The translations under genes were made by a program, and so were the position numbers. A DNA stretch of 64,000 nt from CAWEYO01 sp963813315 (lineage in GTDB: Bacteria > Pseudomonadota > Alphaproteobacteria > Rhizobiales > Rhizobiaceae), in assembly GCA_963813315.1 (NCBI GenBank), contig CAWEYO010000014.1:1-64000 (forward strand), read 5' to 3'. The notes under the pieces are model-generated. The model was not told the DNA's origin, did no database searches, and saw nothing but the letters and a program-made list of their open reading frames with translations. Of the stretch, positions 29,931 to 38,168 are shown in pieces; the first letter of the stretch is position 1, and each line of letters starts with the position of its first letter.

Positions 29931-31482
29931 CGCCATTGTTATCGGCGGTGGCCACAATGGCCTGGTTGCGGCAGCAACCCTCGGCAAGAGCGACCGCAAG
30001 GTTCTCCTGCTGGAAGCTGCAAGCGAGCCTGGCGGGGCGGCACGGACCGAGGAGTTTGCGCCAGGATTTCGAACCTCGGCGATCGCGCATGTGTTGAACC
30101 GGCTGCATCCCGACGTGGTGAGGACTCTCGATCTAGAGCGGCACGGCCTGTCGTTTGTCCGTGATGGCCTGGCACCCTCCGTTTCGCTTTCGTCGCGCGC
30201 CGAGCCGCTCGTGATGGCAGGCGCATATGGCGAGACGCTCGCAGGAGCATCGGCCTCCGAAACAGTCGCATGGCGAGCGCTTCGCTCACAGCTGCTGCGA
30301 TACGCGGGCCTCCTCAAGCCGTTCCTCACCCGCCGCGCGCCTCAGCCGGGGGGAATGTCCCTCGGCGAAGGTGCAGCGCTCACCCAAACAGGGCTGGCGC
30401 TCCGCCGTCTCGGCAAGGAGGACATGCGCGACTTCTTACGCATGCTGCTGATGAACGTCGCCGACGTGATGGACGAACATCTGGAAGACGACCGGCTGAA
30501 GGGACTGCTCGCATTCGACGCGGTGCTCGGTTGCCATCTCGGCCCGCGATCCCCCACTTCGCTGCTCGGTCTCTACTACCGGCTGACCGGCGAGGCATTG
30601 GGGGTGCCTGGGGCGCAGATCGTGCCCAAAGGCGGCATGGGCGCGGTGATAGCGGCGATCCTTGCGGCCGCAAAGAGCTGCGGCGTCACAGTCAGGGCTG
30701 GAACTGCAGCCGCCAGAATTGTCTCCGAAAACGGTCGCGCGACCGGCGTCGTTCTCGAGAACGGCGAGGAACTCAGCGCCCGGACGATCGTATCGGCCAT
30801 AAATCCGAAGACGACGTTCCTCGATCTTGTCGGCCCCCGCGAGCTTGACACCGGCTTCGTGCGCAAGGTGGCAAATATCCGCATGAATGGAGATGCGGCG
30901 AAACTCCATCTGGCGCTCGATCGCGCACCGGAATTTGCCGGCGTCGACGCCACTGGCCATCGCGGGCGCCTGGTCATCGCGCTGTCGGTTGACCACGTTG
31001 AGCGCGCTTTCAACCCCTGCAAGTATGGGGAGTTCTCGCCCCAACCGGTCATGGAGATCACCCTGCCGAGCCTTGCTGACCCGGCGCTCGCACCGGACGG
31101 TGCATGTGTACTCTCCGCGGTGGTTCAGTATGCGCCGTATGCGCTGAAGGAAGGATGGGAGAAAGGCAAGCCCAGGTTCCTGAAAGCCATAATGGCGCAA
31201 CTCGAGGCATATGCGCCCGGCATTGGAAAGCTGGTTCGCCATGCCGAACTTCTTACGCCGCTCGACATCGAGAGGCGCTACGGCATGCCCGGCGGCCACT
31301 GGCACCATGGCGAAATGCAGGCCGACCAGATGCTGATGTCGCGACCTGTTTCCGGCGCCGCCGGCTACGACACGCCGATTGCCGGCCTGTTTCTCTGCGG
31401 CGCAGGTTCGCATCCCGGTGGGGGTGTATCCGGCGTTCCTGGCCTCAACGCCGCACGCCATCTCATCTCATTGAAGGCATAG
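29917..31482 (+). CDS. CrtI-like NAD(P)/FAD-dependent oxidoreductase, paralogue 2
   Basis: The protein has 521 residues. It has the same architecture as its upstream neighbour: IVIGGGHNGLVAAATL, LLEAASEPGGAAR, and a C-terminal FLCGAGSHPGGGVSGVPG. The pair is clearly paralogous and translationally coupled, suggesting either a heteromeric enzyme or two consecutive oxidation steps. Substrate unknown. Confidence 0.85.
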   Translation: MKSFDAIVIGGGHNGLVAAATLGKSDRKVLLLEAASEPGGAARTEEFAPGFRTSAIAHVLNRLHPDVVRTLDLERHGLSFVRDGLAPSVSLSSRAEPLVMAGAYGETLAGASASETVAWRALRSQLLRYAGLLKPFLTRRAPQPGGMSLGEGAALTQTGLALRRLGKEDMRDFLRMLLMNVADVMDEHLEDDRLKGLLAFDAVLGCHLGPRSPTSLLGLYYRLTGEALGVPGAQIVPKGGMGAVIAAILAAAKSCGVTVRAGTAAARIVSENGRATGVVLENGEELSARTIVSAINPKTTFLDLVGPRELDTGFVRKVANIRMNGDAAKLHLALDRAPEFAGVDATGHRGRLVIALSVDHVERAFNPCKYGEFSPQPVMEITLPSLADPALAPDGACVLSAVVQYAPYALKEGWEKGKPRFLKAIMAQLEAYAPGIGKLVRHAELLTPLDIERRYGMPGGHWHHGEMQADQMLMSRPVSGAAGYDTPIAGLFLCGAGSHPGGGVSGVPGLNAARHLISLKA

Positions 31483-31485
31483 ACA

Positions 31486-32727
31486 ATGGCGCGGACCCCG
31501 ACAAAAACCAAGCCGGCCCTGCCGTTTCGAGCCACCGCGCAAGGTCATTTCCGCACGCTTCGGCTTCCCTCGCCTTTTCAGCCGCGCATCGACGCGCTGG
31601 CGAAGACGGAGGACTGGTACACGTGGGCGGGTTACAAGGCGCCGAATTCCTTATGGGACGAGGAGTTGGAATATTTCGCAATCCGCAGCCAGGCTGCGCT
31701 TTTCGACATCTCGCCGATGGTCAAATACCGTATCGAAGGGCCGGATGCCGAGAGCTTTTGCAACAGGTTGACGCTGCGCGATGTAAACAAGCTGAAACCT
31801 GGTCGCGTCCACTATACCGCTTGGTGTGACGACGCGGGCCGTGTGTTGGACGATGGCACTCTGTTCCGGCTTTCCGAGAACCGCTTCCGCCTTTGTTGCC
31901 AGGATCGGCATCTGCCCTGGCTCCTTGACAGCGCGATCGGCTTCGACGTGGCAGTAGCCGAGGAGACTGAGACGTTTGCCGCGCTCGCGCTGCAGGGACC
32001 GACGTCCTTTGCGGTCTTGCGCAAGGCCGGATTTGAAGGCATCGAACGGCTACGATTGTTCGATCTCGCGGATTTTCCGCACGACGGGAGCACCGTCACG
32101 ATCTCACGCACCGGCTTTACGGGCGACCTCGGCTATGAGCTGTTCGTCGACGCCAGAGACGCCCTCGGCCTGTGGGACAGGCTTGTGGAAGCGGGTGAAC
32201 TTTGTGGTATTCGCGCGATCGGCTATCGCGCGCTGAACCGCGCGCGGATCGAGGCGGGACTGATCGTGGCCAATTCCGACTTCTCCACGGCCGAATATGT
32301 GCTTCGAGCCGATCGCGCGCGCATGCCGGACGAGATCGGCCTTGGCTTCATGGTCGACCCGGCAAAGGGCCATTTCAATGGACGCCGCGCCATTCTCGAA
32401 GCGCGTGCGAAACGCACCCTGAAGCATGTACTGGTCGGTCTGGAAATCGAAGGCAATATTCCCGCCGAGCACGCCATTGTCTATCACCGCCAGAAGCGGG
32501 AAGTGGGGCTTGTCAGCGCCGCGATCTGGTCGCCGATGGCCAAGCGGAATATCGCCATCGCCAGCCTTGCCCGGCCGTATGGTGAGTTGGTGATTGGCGA
32601 CCTATGGGTGGAAATCTATGCACTGCGCGAACTGAGATATGAAAAGCTGATGAAGCGGGCGAAAATCGTGCCGCGACCGTTCGTCAAGCTCGATCGGCGC
32701 AGCGTGAACCCGCCCGCGGACTTCTGA
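31486..32727 (+). CDS. GcvT-like folate-binding aminomethyltransferase family protein
   Basis: The protein has 413 residues. GcvT-fold landmarks are FDISPMVKYRIEGPDAE, the RTGFTGDLGYELFV turn (read as TGFTGDLGYELF), RAIGYRALNRARIEAG, and the C-terminal beta barrel with SPMAKRNIAIA. The family uses tetrahydrofolate to accept one-carbon units released by oxidative demethylation, as in dimethylglycine and sarcosine dehydrogenases. It starts 3 bases after the FAD oxidoreductase, which fits an enzyme system that oxidises an N-methyl group and passes it to folate (inference). Confidence 0.85.
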   Translation: MARTPTKTKPALPFRATAQGHFRTLRLPSPFQPRIDALAKTEDWYTWAGYKAPNSLWDEELEYFAIRSQAALFDISPMVKYRIEGPDAESFCNRLTLRDVNKLKPGRVHYTAWCDDAGRVLDDGTLFRLSENRFRLCCQDRHLPWLLDSAIGFDVAVAEETETFAALALQGPTSFAVLRKAGFEGIERLRLFDLADFPHDGSTVTISRTGFTGDLGYELFVDARDALGLWDRLVEAGELCGIRAIGYRALNRARIEAGLIVANSDFSTAEYVLRADRARMPDEIGLGFMVDPAKGHFNGRRAILEARAKRTLKHVLVGLEIEGNIPAEHAIVYHRQKREVGLVSAAIWSPMAKRNIAIASLARPYGELVIGDLWVEIYALRELRYEKLMKRAKIVPRPFVKLDRRSVNPPADF

Positions 32728-32729
32728 CC

Positions 32730-32999
32730 ATGGCAGCGACGGACGAAGAAACGACCGAGCAATGGGCGCTCATAAACACGCCGCTCGGTGAGGAATGGTC
32801 GGGCCGTGCCCGCTACGCGGCAGCGATGTATTTCTACCAGCGCGGCGAAATGAGCGCTGACGTCCTCGAGGTCTACCGCATCTGCTCGCGGCTGGACGCC
32901 CAGGATCCCCTGGCGATCATCCGCGATCGCGGCCTCGGCGAAGACTGGCCGGACAGATTGGCAGCTGGAAAAAGCGGCTCCCGATCTTCCAGACCTTAG
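32730..32999 (+). CDS. Small protein of the oxidoreductase operon (89 aa)
   Basis: The protein has 89 residues and starts 2 bases after the GcvT-like gene, so it is almost certainly co-translated. It is soluble and acidic at the N-terminus, with ARYAAAMYFYQRGEMSADVLE and YRICSRLDAQDPLAIIRDRG. There are no metal motifs. I do not recognise the family. By analogy with small subunits of sarcosine oxidases it may be a structural or accessory subunit, but no sequence proof is visible. Confidence 0.65.
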   Translation: MAATDEETTEQWALINTPLGEEWSGRARYAAAMYFYQRGEMSADVLEVYRICSRLDAQDPLAIIRDRGLGEDWPDRLAAGKSGSRSSRP

Positions 33000-33046
33000 A
33001 GCATCGGGCCCGAAAGTGTGCGCGCATTTCTAGTCGCATTCAGTGC

Positions 33047-33379
33047 TCAGGGGATCCGTTCCGCCGTGACCGAATGTCGGTCCGCCTGTTGGGCGGCGGC
33101 AACGGGCGTTACGCCCCATTGCGCGACCTTGAACAAGACTCCGTGGTCCGTGAAGTAGCAGATCGTTTCCACGTTCTTTGCGACAAGTTCAAAGCAGGCG
33201 ACGATATCGCTGCCGGCAATCATGCGCTCCGGCGCGTGTTTCAGTTCGTCCGTGGCAGGCAGTTTCAACCAGCCGCCAGCGGCCCGGCTATCGAAATATT
33301 CGGCATCATCGGCGTGGCTCATGCACGGATTGAAGGTGGCAATTCCGATGATGGTGGCAGCGATCCGTATCGGCTTCAT
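33047..33379 (-). CDS. Secreted hypothetical protein (110 aa)
   Basis: The protein has 110 residues. A signal peptide is clear at residues 1 to about 23 (hydrophobic IAATIIGIATF, cleavage near SHADDAEY). The mature domain has two Cys in DIVACFELV and VETICYFTD that could form a disulfide. The ATG follows GGAGAAGTCTCC. I do not recognise the family; probably a small periplasmic protein. The gene is single. Confidence 0.65.
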   Translation of the reverse strand: MKPIRIAATIIGIATFNPCMSHADDAEYFDSRAAGGWLKLPATDELKHAPERMIAGSDIVACFELVAKNVETICYFTDHGVLFKVAQWGVTPVAAAQQADRHSVTAERIP

Positions 33380-33577
33380 GGAGACTTCTCCATCCGTGTA
33401 AGCCGCGCTGCCTGACCGGCGCGCCCCGTGCTTGCCTGGTTCAACGGCGGAGCGGGCCGCAGATTAACGCGCGCATAAGCCGGAACATCCCAGCGTGACA
33501 ACGCTGGTCCGATTCGGTTAACGATCCGTATACTACCGGTGCGACGGGCTTGGCGTCGTCGCTCATTCCAATACTAG

Positions 33578-34405
33578 TTAGCTGTTGTCGGTCGGCAACC
33601 AAGGGCACTCGAAGGCCGGCAGTTGGCCGGAGAATCCTTTGAACTCCAAAAGCTTCATGTTGACGAAAAGTTCGGGCCGGGAGTGCTCCCGCTGGATATT
33701 TTCGGAGACCAGTATCTGATCGCCGGCAGCCGCGGCGCATAGACGAGCGGCCATTTGCACGGTGGCGCCAAACAGGTCGTCGCTGTCCTCGATTGGCTCG
33801 CCGGCATCCATACCGATCCGAATGTGGATTGGTTCAATGTTCCCCTGGTTGTAGCGGCCGAATGCCTGCTGGACGTCGATTGCGCAGTCGACTCCATCGC
33901 TGGCGGAGCCGAAGCACGCCATGATTCCATCGCCGAGATGTTTGACTTCGCGACCGCTAAACCTTCTCAGGGACCGCCGGACCAAGGCATCGTGCGCGCG
34001 GATAAGTTCCGTAGCCAAAAAGTCCCCCAGTCGAGCCGTGATAGCGGTCGAATTGACGATGTCGGTAAACATGATGGCACGGTGGCCAGCGTCGATTTCG
34101 GCTTGCGAATGGGCGACCGGCGGCTGCGGATCCTGAATGCGGCCCAGGAAACCCTCCACGGCCGACAACGCCACCTCGACGATCTCAGCGGCGATAAAGC
34201 CGTGAGCTTCCTGATGAACGCACTGAACAGTCTCCTTGTCAGGTGCGTCCACGAGGCAGAAAACGGTCCCTCGCGGCTCGTCAAACCAATATGTAAGGAA
34301 CCTCACCCCGTACCGGTCCTGAACTAGAATGTCTTTCTTGTGCGCCTCAGCAAGATCTGCAGCGGTTGCTCCTTGCAGATCATGCCGGTCCATAAAGATT
34401 GGCAT
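33578..34405 (-). CDS. DUF4242 domain fused to class III adenylate/guanylate cyclase
   Basis: The protein has 275 residues with no membrane segments. Residues 1-80 form a DUF4242-like (SCO4226 nickel-binding type) ferredoxin-fold domain (MPIFMDRHDLQG, FCLVDAPDKETVQCVHQEAHG). Residues about 105-270 form the cyclase catalytic domain with Asp115 (FTDIVNST) and Asp159 (HLGDG). The start at 34405 has AGGAGGAG five bases upstream and removes a 15-residue extension. A soluble cyclase with a putative metal or small-ligand sensor is inferred; which nucleotide is made is not certain. Confidence 0.85.
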   Translation of the reverse strand: MPIFMDRHDLQGATAADLAEAHKKDILVQDRYGVRFLTYWFDEPRGTVFCLVDAPDKETVQCVHQEAHGFIAAEIVEVALSAVEGFLGRIQDPQPPVAHSQAEIDAGHRAIMFTDIVNSTAITARLGDFLATELIRAHDALVRRSLRRFSGREVKHLGDGIMACFGSASDGVDCAIDVQQAFGRYNQGNIEPIHIRIGMDAGEPIEDSDDLFGATVQMAARLCAAAAGDQILVSENIQREHSRPELFVNMKLLEFKGFSGQLPAFECPWLPTDNS

Positions 34406-34882
34406 AGCATCTCCTCCTCTCGGCTCCCGATGGCCATCGCCAAAACTCAAATCTCAGGGCATTGAGGCGGTGGAAACCTGGGCCGCCAGCGCAGCCTCCG
34501 AAGTCTGATCGCCCGCGCTCCGCATTTTCGTCCAGCAGTCGCTCGATTGTCTCACCGGAATGGCCGACTGTCAGCAGCGATTGCCCTTGGGGACTGATGA
34601 AGCAAAGCGGGATCGATCTTCTTGAGACCGATTGCATCTCGAGCCGGCAGTGCCATCTTTGCGGAGGTGCACTTCTCATGGCTCTCATAAGATAGCGTCA
34701 CCTCTTCATCATGCGCATTATACGGCGATGCCGAGCCATGTCTGAGATGTGCGTCACAATCGCGGCAATTTTCTGCACCTTATTCCAATCCGCAAGAAAC
34801 GCTCGTGTGGTGGATTTGAAGGTCCTGTCATTTCCAACGCGATACGAATTTCGGATTCGCCACTCTAGCTCCCCCTTGAATG
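34406..34882. other. Intergenic region, no supported gene
   Basis: The divergent region between the DUF4242-cyclase and marR genes contains open stretches of about 100 codons on both strands, but without ribosome sites or recognisable protein features. It becomes AT-rich from 34780, which is the likely marR promoter. Confidence 0.4.
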
Positions 34883-34912
34883 ATGAGCACGCTCATAATA
34901 TGTGATGCTCAT
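34883..34912. promoter_or_regulatory. Putative MarR operator
   Basis: A perfect inverted repeat ATGAGC-AC-GCTCAT (34883-34896) is followed 10 bases later by another GCTCAT arm (34907-34912) with a paired GTGATG. It overlaps the start codon region of marR, as expected for an autorepressed marR-efflux operon. Confidence 0.6.
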
Positions 34913-35390
34913 GAATTTGGACGGCACGGAAAGACTGGGATTCCTTATCCACGACGCCGCAAGGCTGATGCGCAAGCGTTTCGAGACGCTCGGCGCAGCC
35001 TACGGCCTGTCGGCCGCACAGTGGCGCCTGATGGTCCGGCTCGTGAAGGAAGAGGGAATCGCCCAGGCAAGGCTTGCCGAGCTTTTGGAGATCGAGCCGA
35101 TCAGCGTGTCGCGCCTTCTCGACCGCATGGAAGAAAGCGGCTGGGTCGAGCGCCGGCAGGATGCCGGGGACCGGCGCGTCAGGATGATTTTTCCGACCGA
35201 AAAGAGTCGCAAGACGTTCGGCGAGGTAAAGGCCATCGCCGGCGAAGTGTTCGAAGAGGCTCTCGCCGGTCTATCACCTGAGGAACGCAGGGCGACGATC
35301 CATGGCCTGAGCACGATCGTGGACAATCTGTCCGCCGCCGAGACGCCCGCCGAAACTCAATTCAGATTATCAAAGGGTTCTGCATCATGA
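34902..35390 (+). CDS. MarR-family transcriptional regulator
   Basis: The protein has up to 162 residues. The winged helix lies at about 40-110 with QWRLMVRLVKEEG, RLAELLEIEPISVSRLLDRME and the wing ERRQDAGDRRVRM. Possible starts are GTG 34902, ATG 34905 and ATG 34911; no clear ribosome site decides, and the last (MNLDGTERLGF) leaves the operator free. It overlaps the hlyD-type gene by 4 bases, giving an emrR-emrA-emrB-like operon in which this protein would be the ligand-released repressor. Confidence 0.87.
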   Translation: MMLMNLDGTERLGFLIHDAARLMRKRFETLGAAYGLSAAQWRLMVRLVKEEGIAQARLAELLEIEPISVSRLLDRMEESGWVERRQDAGDRRVRMIFPTEKSRKTFGEVKAIAGEVFEEALAGLSPEERRATIHGLSTIVDNLSAAETPAETQFRLSKGSAS

Positions 35391-36547
35391 ATGCCGTGTC
35401 GAAGATCGATCAAGGCGCCGCCGAAGTGAAGGTGGTGGAGCAGGCGCCGCCGCTTGCTCTGGTGCCGAACCCGGCCACGAACGCGCCTGCCGCGCCGAAG
35501 CGCCGCCGCGCTCGCCTTCTACTTATGGCTGCACTGCCATTGGTGTTGGTCGCGGGCGGCGGGTACGTTTGGGTGACCGGCGGCCGCTACCAGGAAACTG
35601 ACAACGCCAATCTGCGCCAGGCCAAGGTCTCCATTTCCTCGGAAGCTGCCGGTCGTATCGTGAAAGTCGCGGTAGCCGACAACGCATCGGTGAAGGCCGG
35701 TGACGTGCTTTTCGTGCTGGATGCCGAACCGTACCGGATCGCGCTTGCCCAGGCCGATGCCTCGCTGGCCGCGGCGCGACTCGACGTCGAGCAGCTGCGC
35801 GCCGCCTACGGCCGGGCAGTCGCGCAGGAGCGCGCCGCGGCGAATGAAGCAGACTATGCGCGTTCGGAATTCGAGCGCCAGTCGGCGCTGGTCGGCAAGG
35901 GGATAGCCGCCAAGTCGGCCCTCGACGAGGCCCGGCGTGATCTCGCCAAGACCGAAGAAGAACAGGCTGCCGCCATCCAAAGCGTCGCTAGTGCGCGCGC
36001 TGCCCTTGGCGGCGATCCAGAGATCGAAACGGGCAAGCACCCGATGGTCCTGCAAGCCATGGCGGCGCGTGACAAGGCCGCCTATGACCTGGCACAGACC
36101 ACTGTGCGTGCGCCGGCGGACGGCATCGTTTCACAGGCGTCATCCTTCAAGGCTGGGCAGTTCGTGGCTACCGCGACGCCGCTGTTTTCGTTGGTCGAAA
36201 CCGGCGACACCTGGGTGGAAGCAAATTTCAAGGAAACGCAGCTCACGAACATGAAACTCGGGCAGAGTGCGGAAATCGAGCTCGACACCTATCCAGGCAA
36301 GAGGCTCAAGGCCACCGTCGAGAGCATCGGCGCCGGGACGGGCGCCGAATTCTCGCTGCTGCCCGCACAGAACGCGACCGGAAACTGGGTGAAAGTCACT
36401 CAGCGAATTCCGGTTCGGCTGAAGGTCGACGGAAGGGATGCAGACGTGGCGCTGCGGACCGGTATGAGCGCGAACGTCTCCGTCGACACTGGCGTCAGCC
36501 GCGGCTTCGGCGGCCTGTTTGGCACCGCGCACGCCGCCGGCAAATAG
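35387..36547 (+). CDS. HlyD/EmrA-family efflux periplasmic adaptor
   Basis: The protein has 386 residues. A cytoplasmic N-terminus rich in Ala/Pro is followed by one transmembrane anchor at about 45-65 (LLLMAALPLVLVAGGGYVWV). It has two lipoyl half-motifs (GRIVKVAVADNASVKAGDVL and VRAPADGIVSQ), an alpha-helical hairpin between them, and a C-terminal beta barrel (GDTWVEANFKETQL). The adaptor links the inner-membrane DHA2 pump encoded next to an outer-membrane channel that is not in the window. Confidence 0.9.
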   Translation: MNAVSKIDQGAAEVKVVEQAPPLALVPNPATNAPAAPKRRRARLLLMAALPLVLVAGGGYVWVTGGRYQETDNANLRQAKVSISSEAAGRIVKVAVADNASVKAGDVLFVLDAEPYRIALAQADASLAAARLDVEQLRAAYGRAVAQERAAANEADYARSEFERQSALVGKGIAAKSALDEARRDLAKTEEEQAAAIQSVASARAALGGDPEIETGKHPMVLQAMAARDKAAYDLAQTTVRAPADGIVSQASSFKAGQFVATATPLFSLVETGDTWVEANFKETQLTNMKLGQSAEIELDTYPGKRLKATVESIGAGTGAEFSLLPAQNATGNWVKVTQRIPVRLKVDGRDADVALRTGMSANVSVDTGVSRGFGGLFGTAHAAGK

Positions 36548-36571
36548 GGGCGGGGACAACAAGTCACGACA

Positions 36572-38113
36572 ATGTCAACTGCAGCAGCGGCCAGACCCGC
36601 CGAGGCATCGCATCGCGGCCTTATCACGCTGTCGATCATGCTTGCGACGATCATGCAGGTGCTCGACACCACGATCGCCAATGTCGCGCTTCCGAATATG
36701 ACCGGCGACCTTGACGCATCGCAGGACACCATCACCTGGGTGCTGACGTCCTACATCGTCGCCGCGGCCATCATGACCCCGGTCACCGGCTGGCTGTCCG
36801 ACCGCTTTGGACGCAAAGAGCTTTTCCTGACCTCGATCGTCGGCTTCACCGTGTCCTCCATGCTCTGCGGTCTTGCCTGGAGTCTGGAGAGCATGGTGCT
36901 TTTCCGGGTCATGCAAGGCATCTTCGGCGCGGCGATCGTGCCGCTGTCGCAGACGTTCCTGCTGGACATCAATCCGAAGGAAAAACACGGCGCGGCCATG
37001 GCCATGTGGGGCGCCGGCATCATGGTGGGGCCGATCATCGGCCCCACCCTCGGCGGCTGGCTGACCGACAGCTTCGACTGGCGCTGGGTGTTCTTCATCA
37101 ATCTGCCGGTCGGTATTGTCGCCTTCCTCGGCTGTGCCGCCTATCTTCCGGCCGTGGCGCGGCGCCTGCGCGGCTTCGATTTCTTCGGCTTTGCGATGCT
37201 CAGCCTCGGCGTCGGCGCGTTGCAGCTCATGCTCGACCGCGGCGAACAGGTCGACTGGTTCGCCGCGCGCGAGACATGGATCGGAGCCGGCCTTGCGATC
37301 ACCGGATTCTGGGTCTTTGGCGTTCATCTGGTCACGTCGAAGGAGACGTTCATCGACCCGAAGATCTTTCGCGACCGCAACTTTGTCACCGGTCTGGTCT
37401 TCATCTTCGTCGTCGGCATCATCCTGCTGGCCAGCCTGGCGCTGCTGCCGCCGATGCTGTCACACCTGTTCAACCACCCGACGATCACGACCGGCCTTGT
37501 GATGGCGCCGCGCGGCGTTGGCACGATGATCTCGATGATCCTGGTGGGGCGTCTTGTGCAGAAGGTCGACGCGAGGCTGCTGGTGGTGGCGGGCCTGCTG
37601 CTGACAGCGCTATCACTTTACTACATGACCGGCTTTTCCCCGCAGATGGACGACACCCTGATTATCGTCACCGGCGTCATTCAGGGGCTGGGCCTTGGGC
37701 TGGTCTTCGTTCCGCTGTCGACCGTGGCATTCGCGACGCTGGACGTTCGCTTCCGCACTGATGCTGCCAGCCTGTTCAGCCTCGTCCGCAACCTCGGCTC
37801 CTCGATCGGCATCTCGCTTGTTACGATGTTCCTGACGCGCAACGCGCAGATCAACCATGCCGAGCTGGCGGCCAATATCACGCCATTCAATCCGGCGCTG
37901 ACCGCGGTTTCGCCAATGGCCGCTCACGGGGATCCGGCGGCGCTGGCTCGGATCGACAGTCTGGTAAATCAACAGGCCATGATGATTTCCTACGTCGACG
38001 ATTTCAAACTGATGATGATCGTCACGCTTTGCGCCATTCCACTGGCGTTGCTGCTGAGAAAGCCGCAAATGCAGAGCCCGGCCGGTGGTGCGCCAGCAGC
38101 GCATATGGAATGA
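36572..38113 (+). CDS. DHA2-family drug/H+ antiporter (EmrB-like)
   Basis: This is an inner-membrane MFS pump of 513 residues and about 14 transmembrane helices. The first helix carries VLDTTIANVALPNM (motif D-like), motif A is GWLSDRFGRKELF, and the antiporter motif C is GPIIGPTLGGWLTD. It partners the HlyD-type adaptor 24 bases upstream to export hydrophobic compounds. Substrate unknown; control is probably by the MarR gene of the operon. Confidence 0.9.
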   Translation: MSTAAAARPAEASHRGLITLSIMLATIMQVLDTTIANVALPNMTGDLDASQDTITWVLTSYIVAAAIMTPVTGWLSDRFGRKELFLTSIVGFTVSSMLCGLAWSLESMVLFRVMQGIFGAAIVPLSQTFLLDINPKEKHGAAMAMWGAGIMVGPIIGPTLGGWLTDSFDWRWVFFINLPVGIVAFLGCAAYLPAVARRLRGFDFFGFAMLSLGVGALQLMLDRGEQVDWFAARETWIGAGLAITGFWVFGVHLVTSKETFIDPKIFRDRNFVTGLVFIFVVGIILLASLALLPPMLSHLFNHPTITTGLVMAPRGVGTMISMILVGRLVQKVDARLLVVAGLLLTALSLYYMTGFSPQMDDTLIIVTGVIQGLGLGLVFVPLSTVAFATLDVRFRTDAASLFSLVRNLGSSIGISLVTMFLTRNAQINHAELAANITPFNPALTAVSPMAAHGDPAALARIDSLVNQQAMMISYVDDFKLMMIVTLCAIPLALLLRKPQMQSPAGGAPAAHME

Positions 38114-38168
38114 TGTTGAAATGACTCCGCCTGGCTGGCTCGCGGGCTTCACCCGTGAGCTTGCCTGC

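Noticed and set aside
28311..31482. Carotenoid desaturase pathway for the CrtI-like pair
   Set aside because: No crtB, crtE or crtY-like genes are present, and the operon partners are GcvT-like and amine-related.
34380..34688. 102-codon minus-strand frame between the DUF4242-cyclase and marR genes
   Set aside because: It overlaps the start and ribosome site of the cyclase gene, has no family features and no ribosome site of its own.
36575..37327. 250-codon minus-strand frame opposite the EmrB-like gene
   Set aside because: It is an antisense shadow rich in Asp, Arg and Gln with no independent support; the plus-strand gene has clear membrane motifs.
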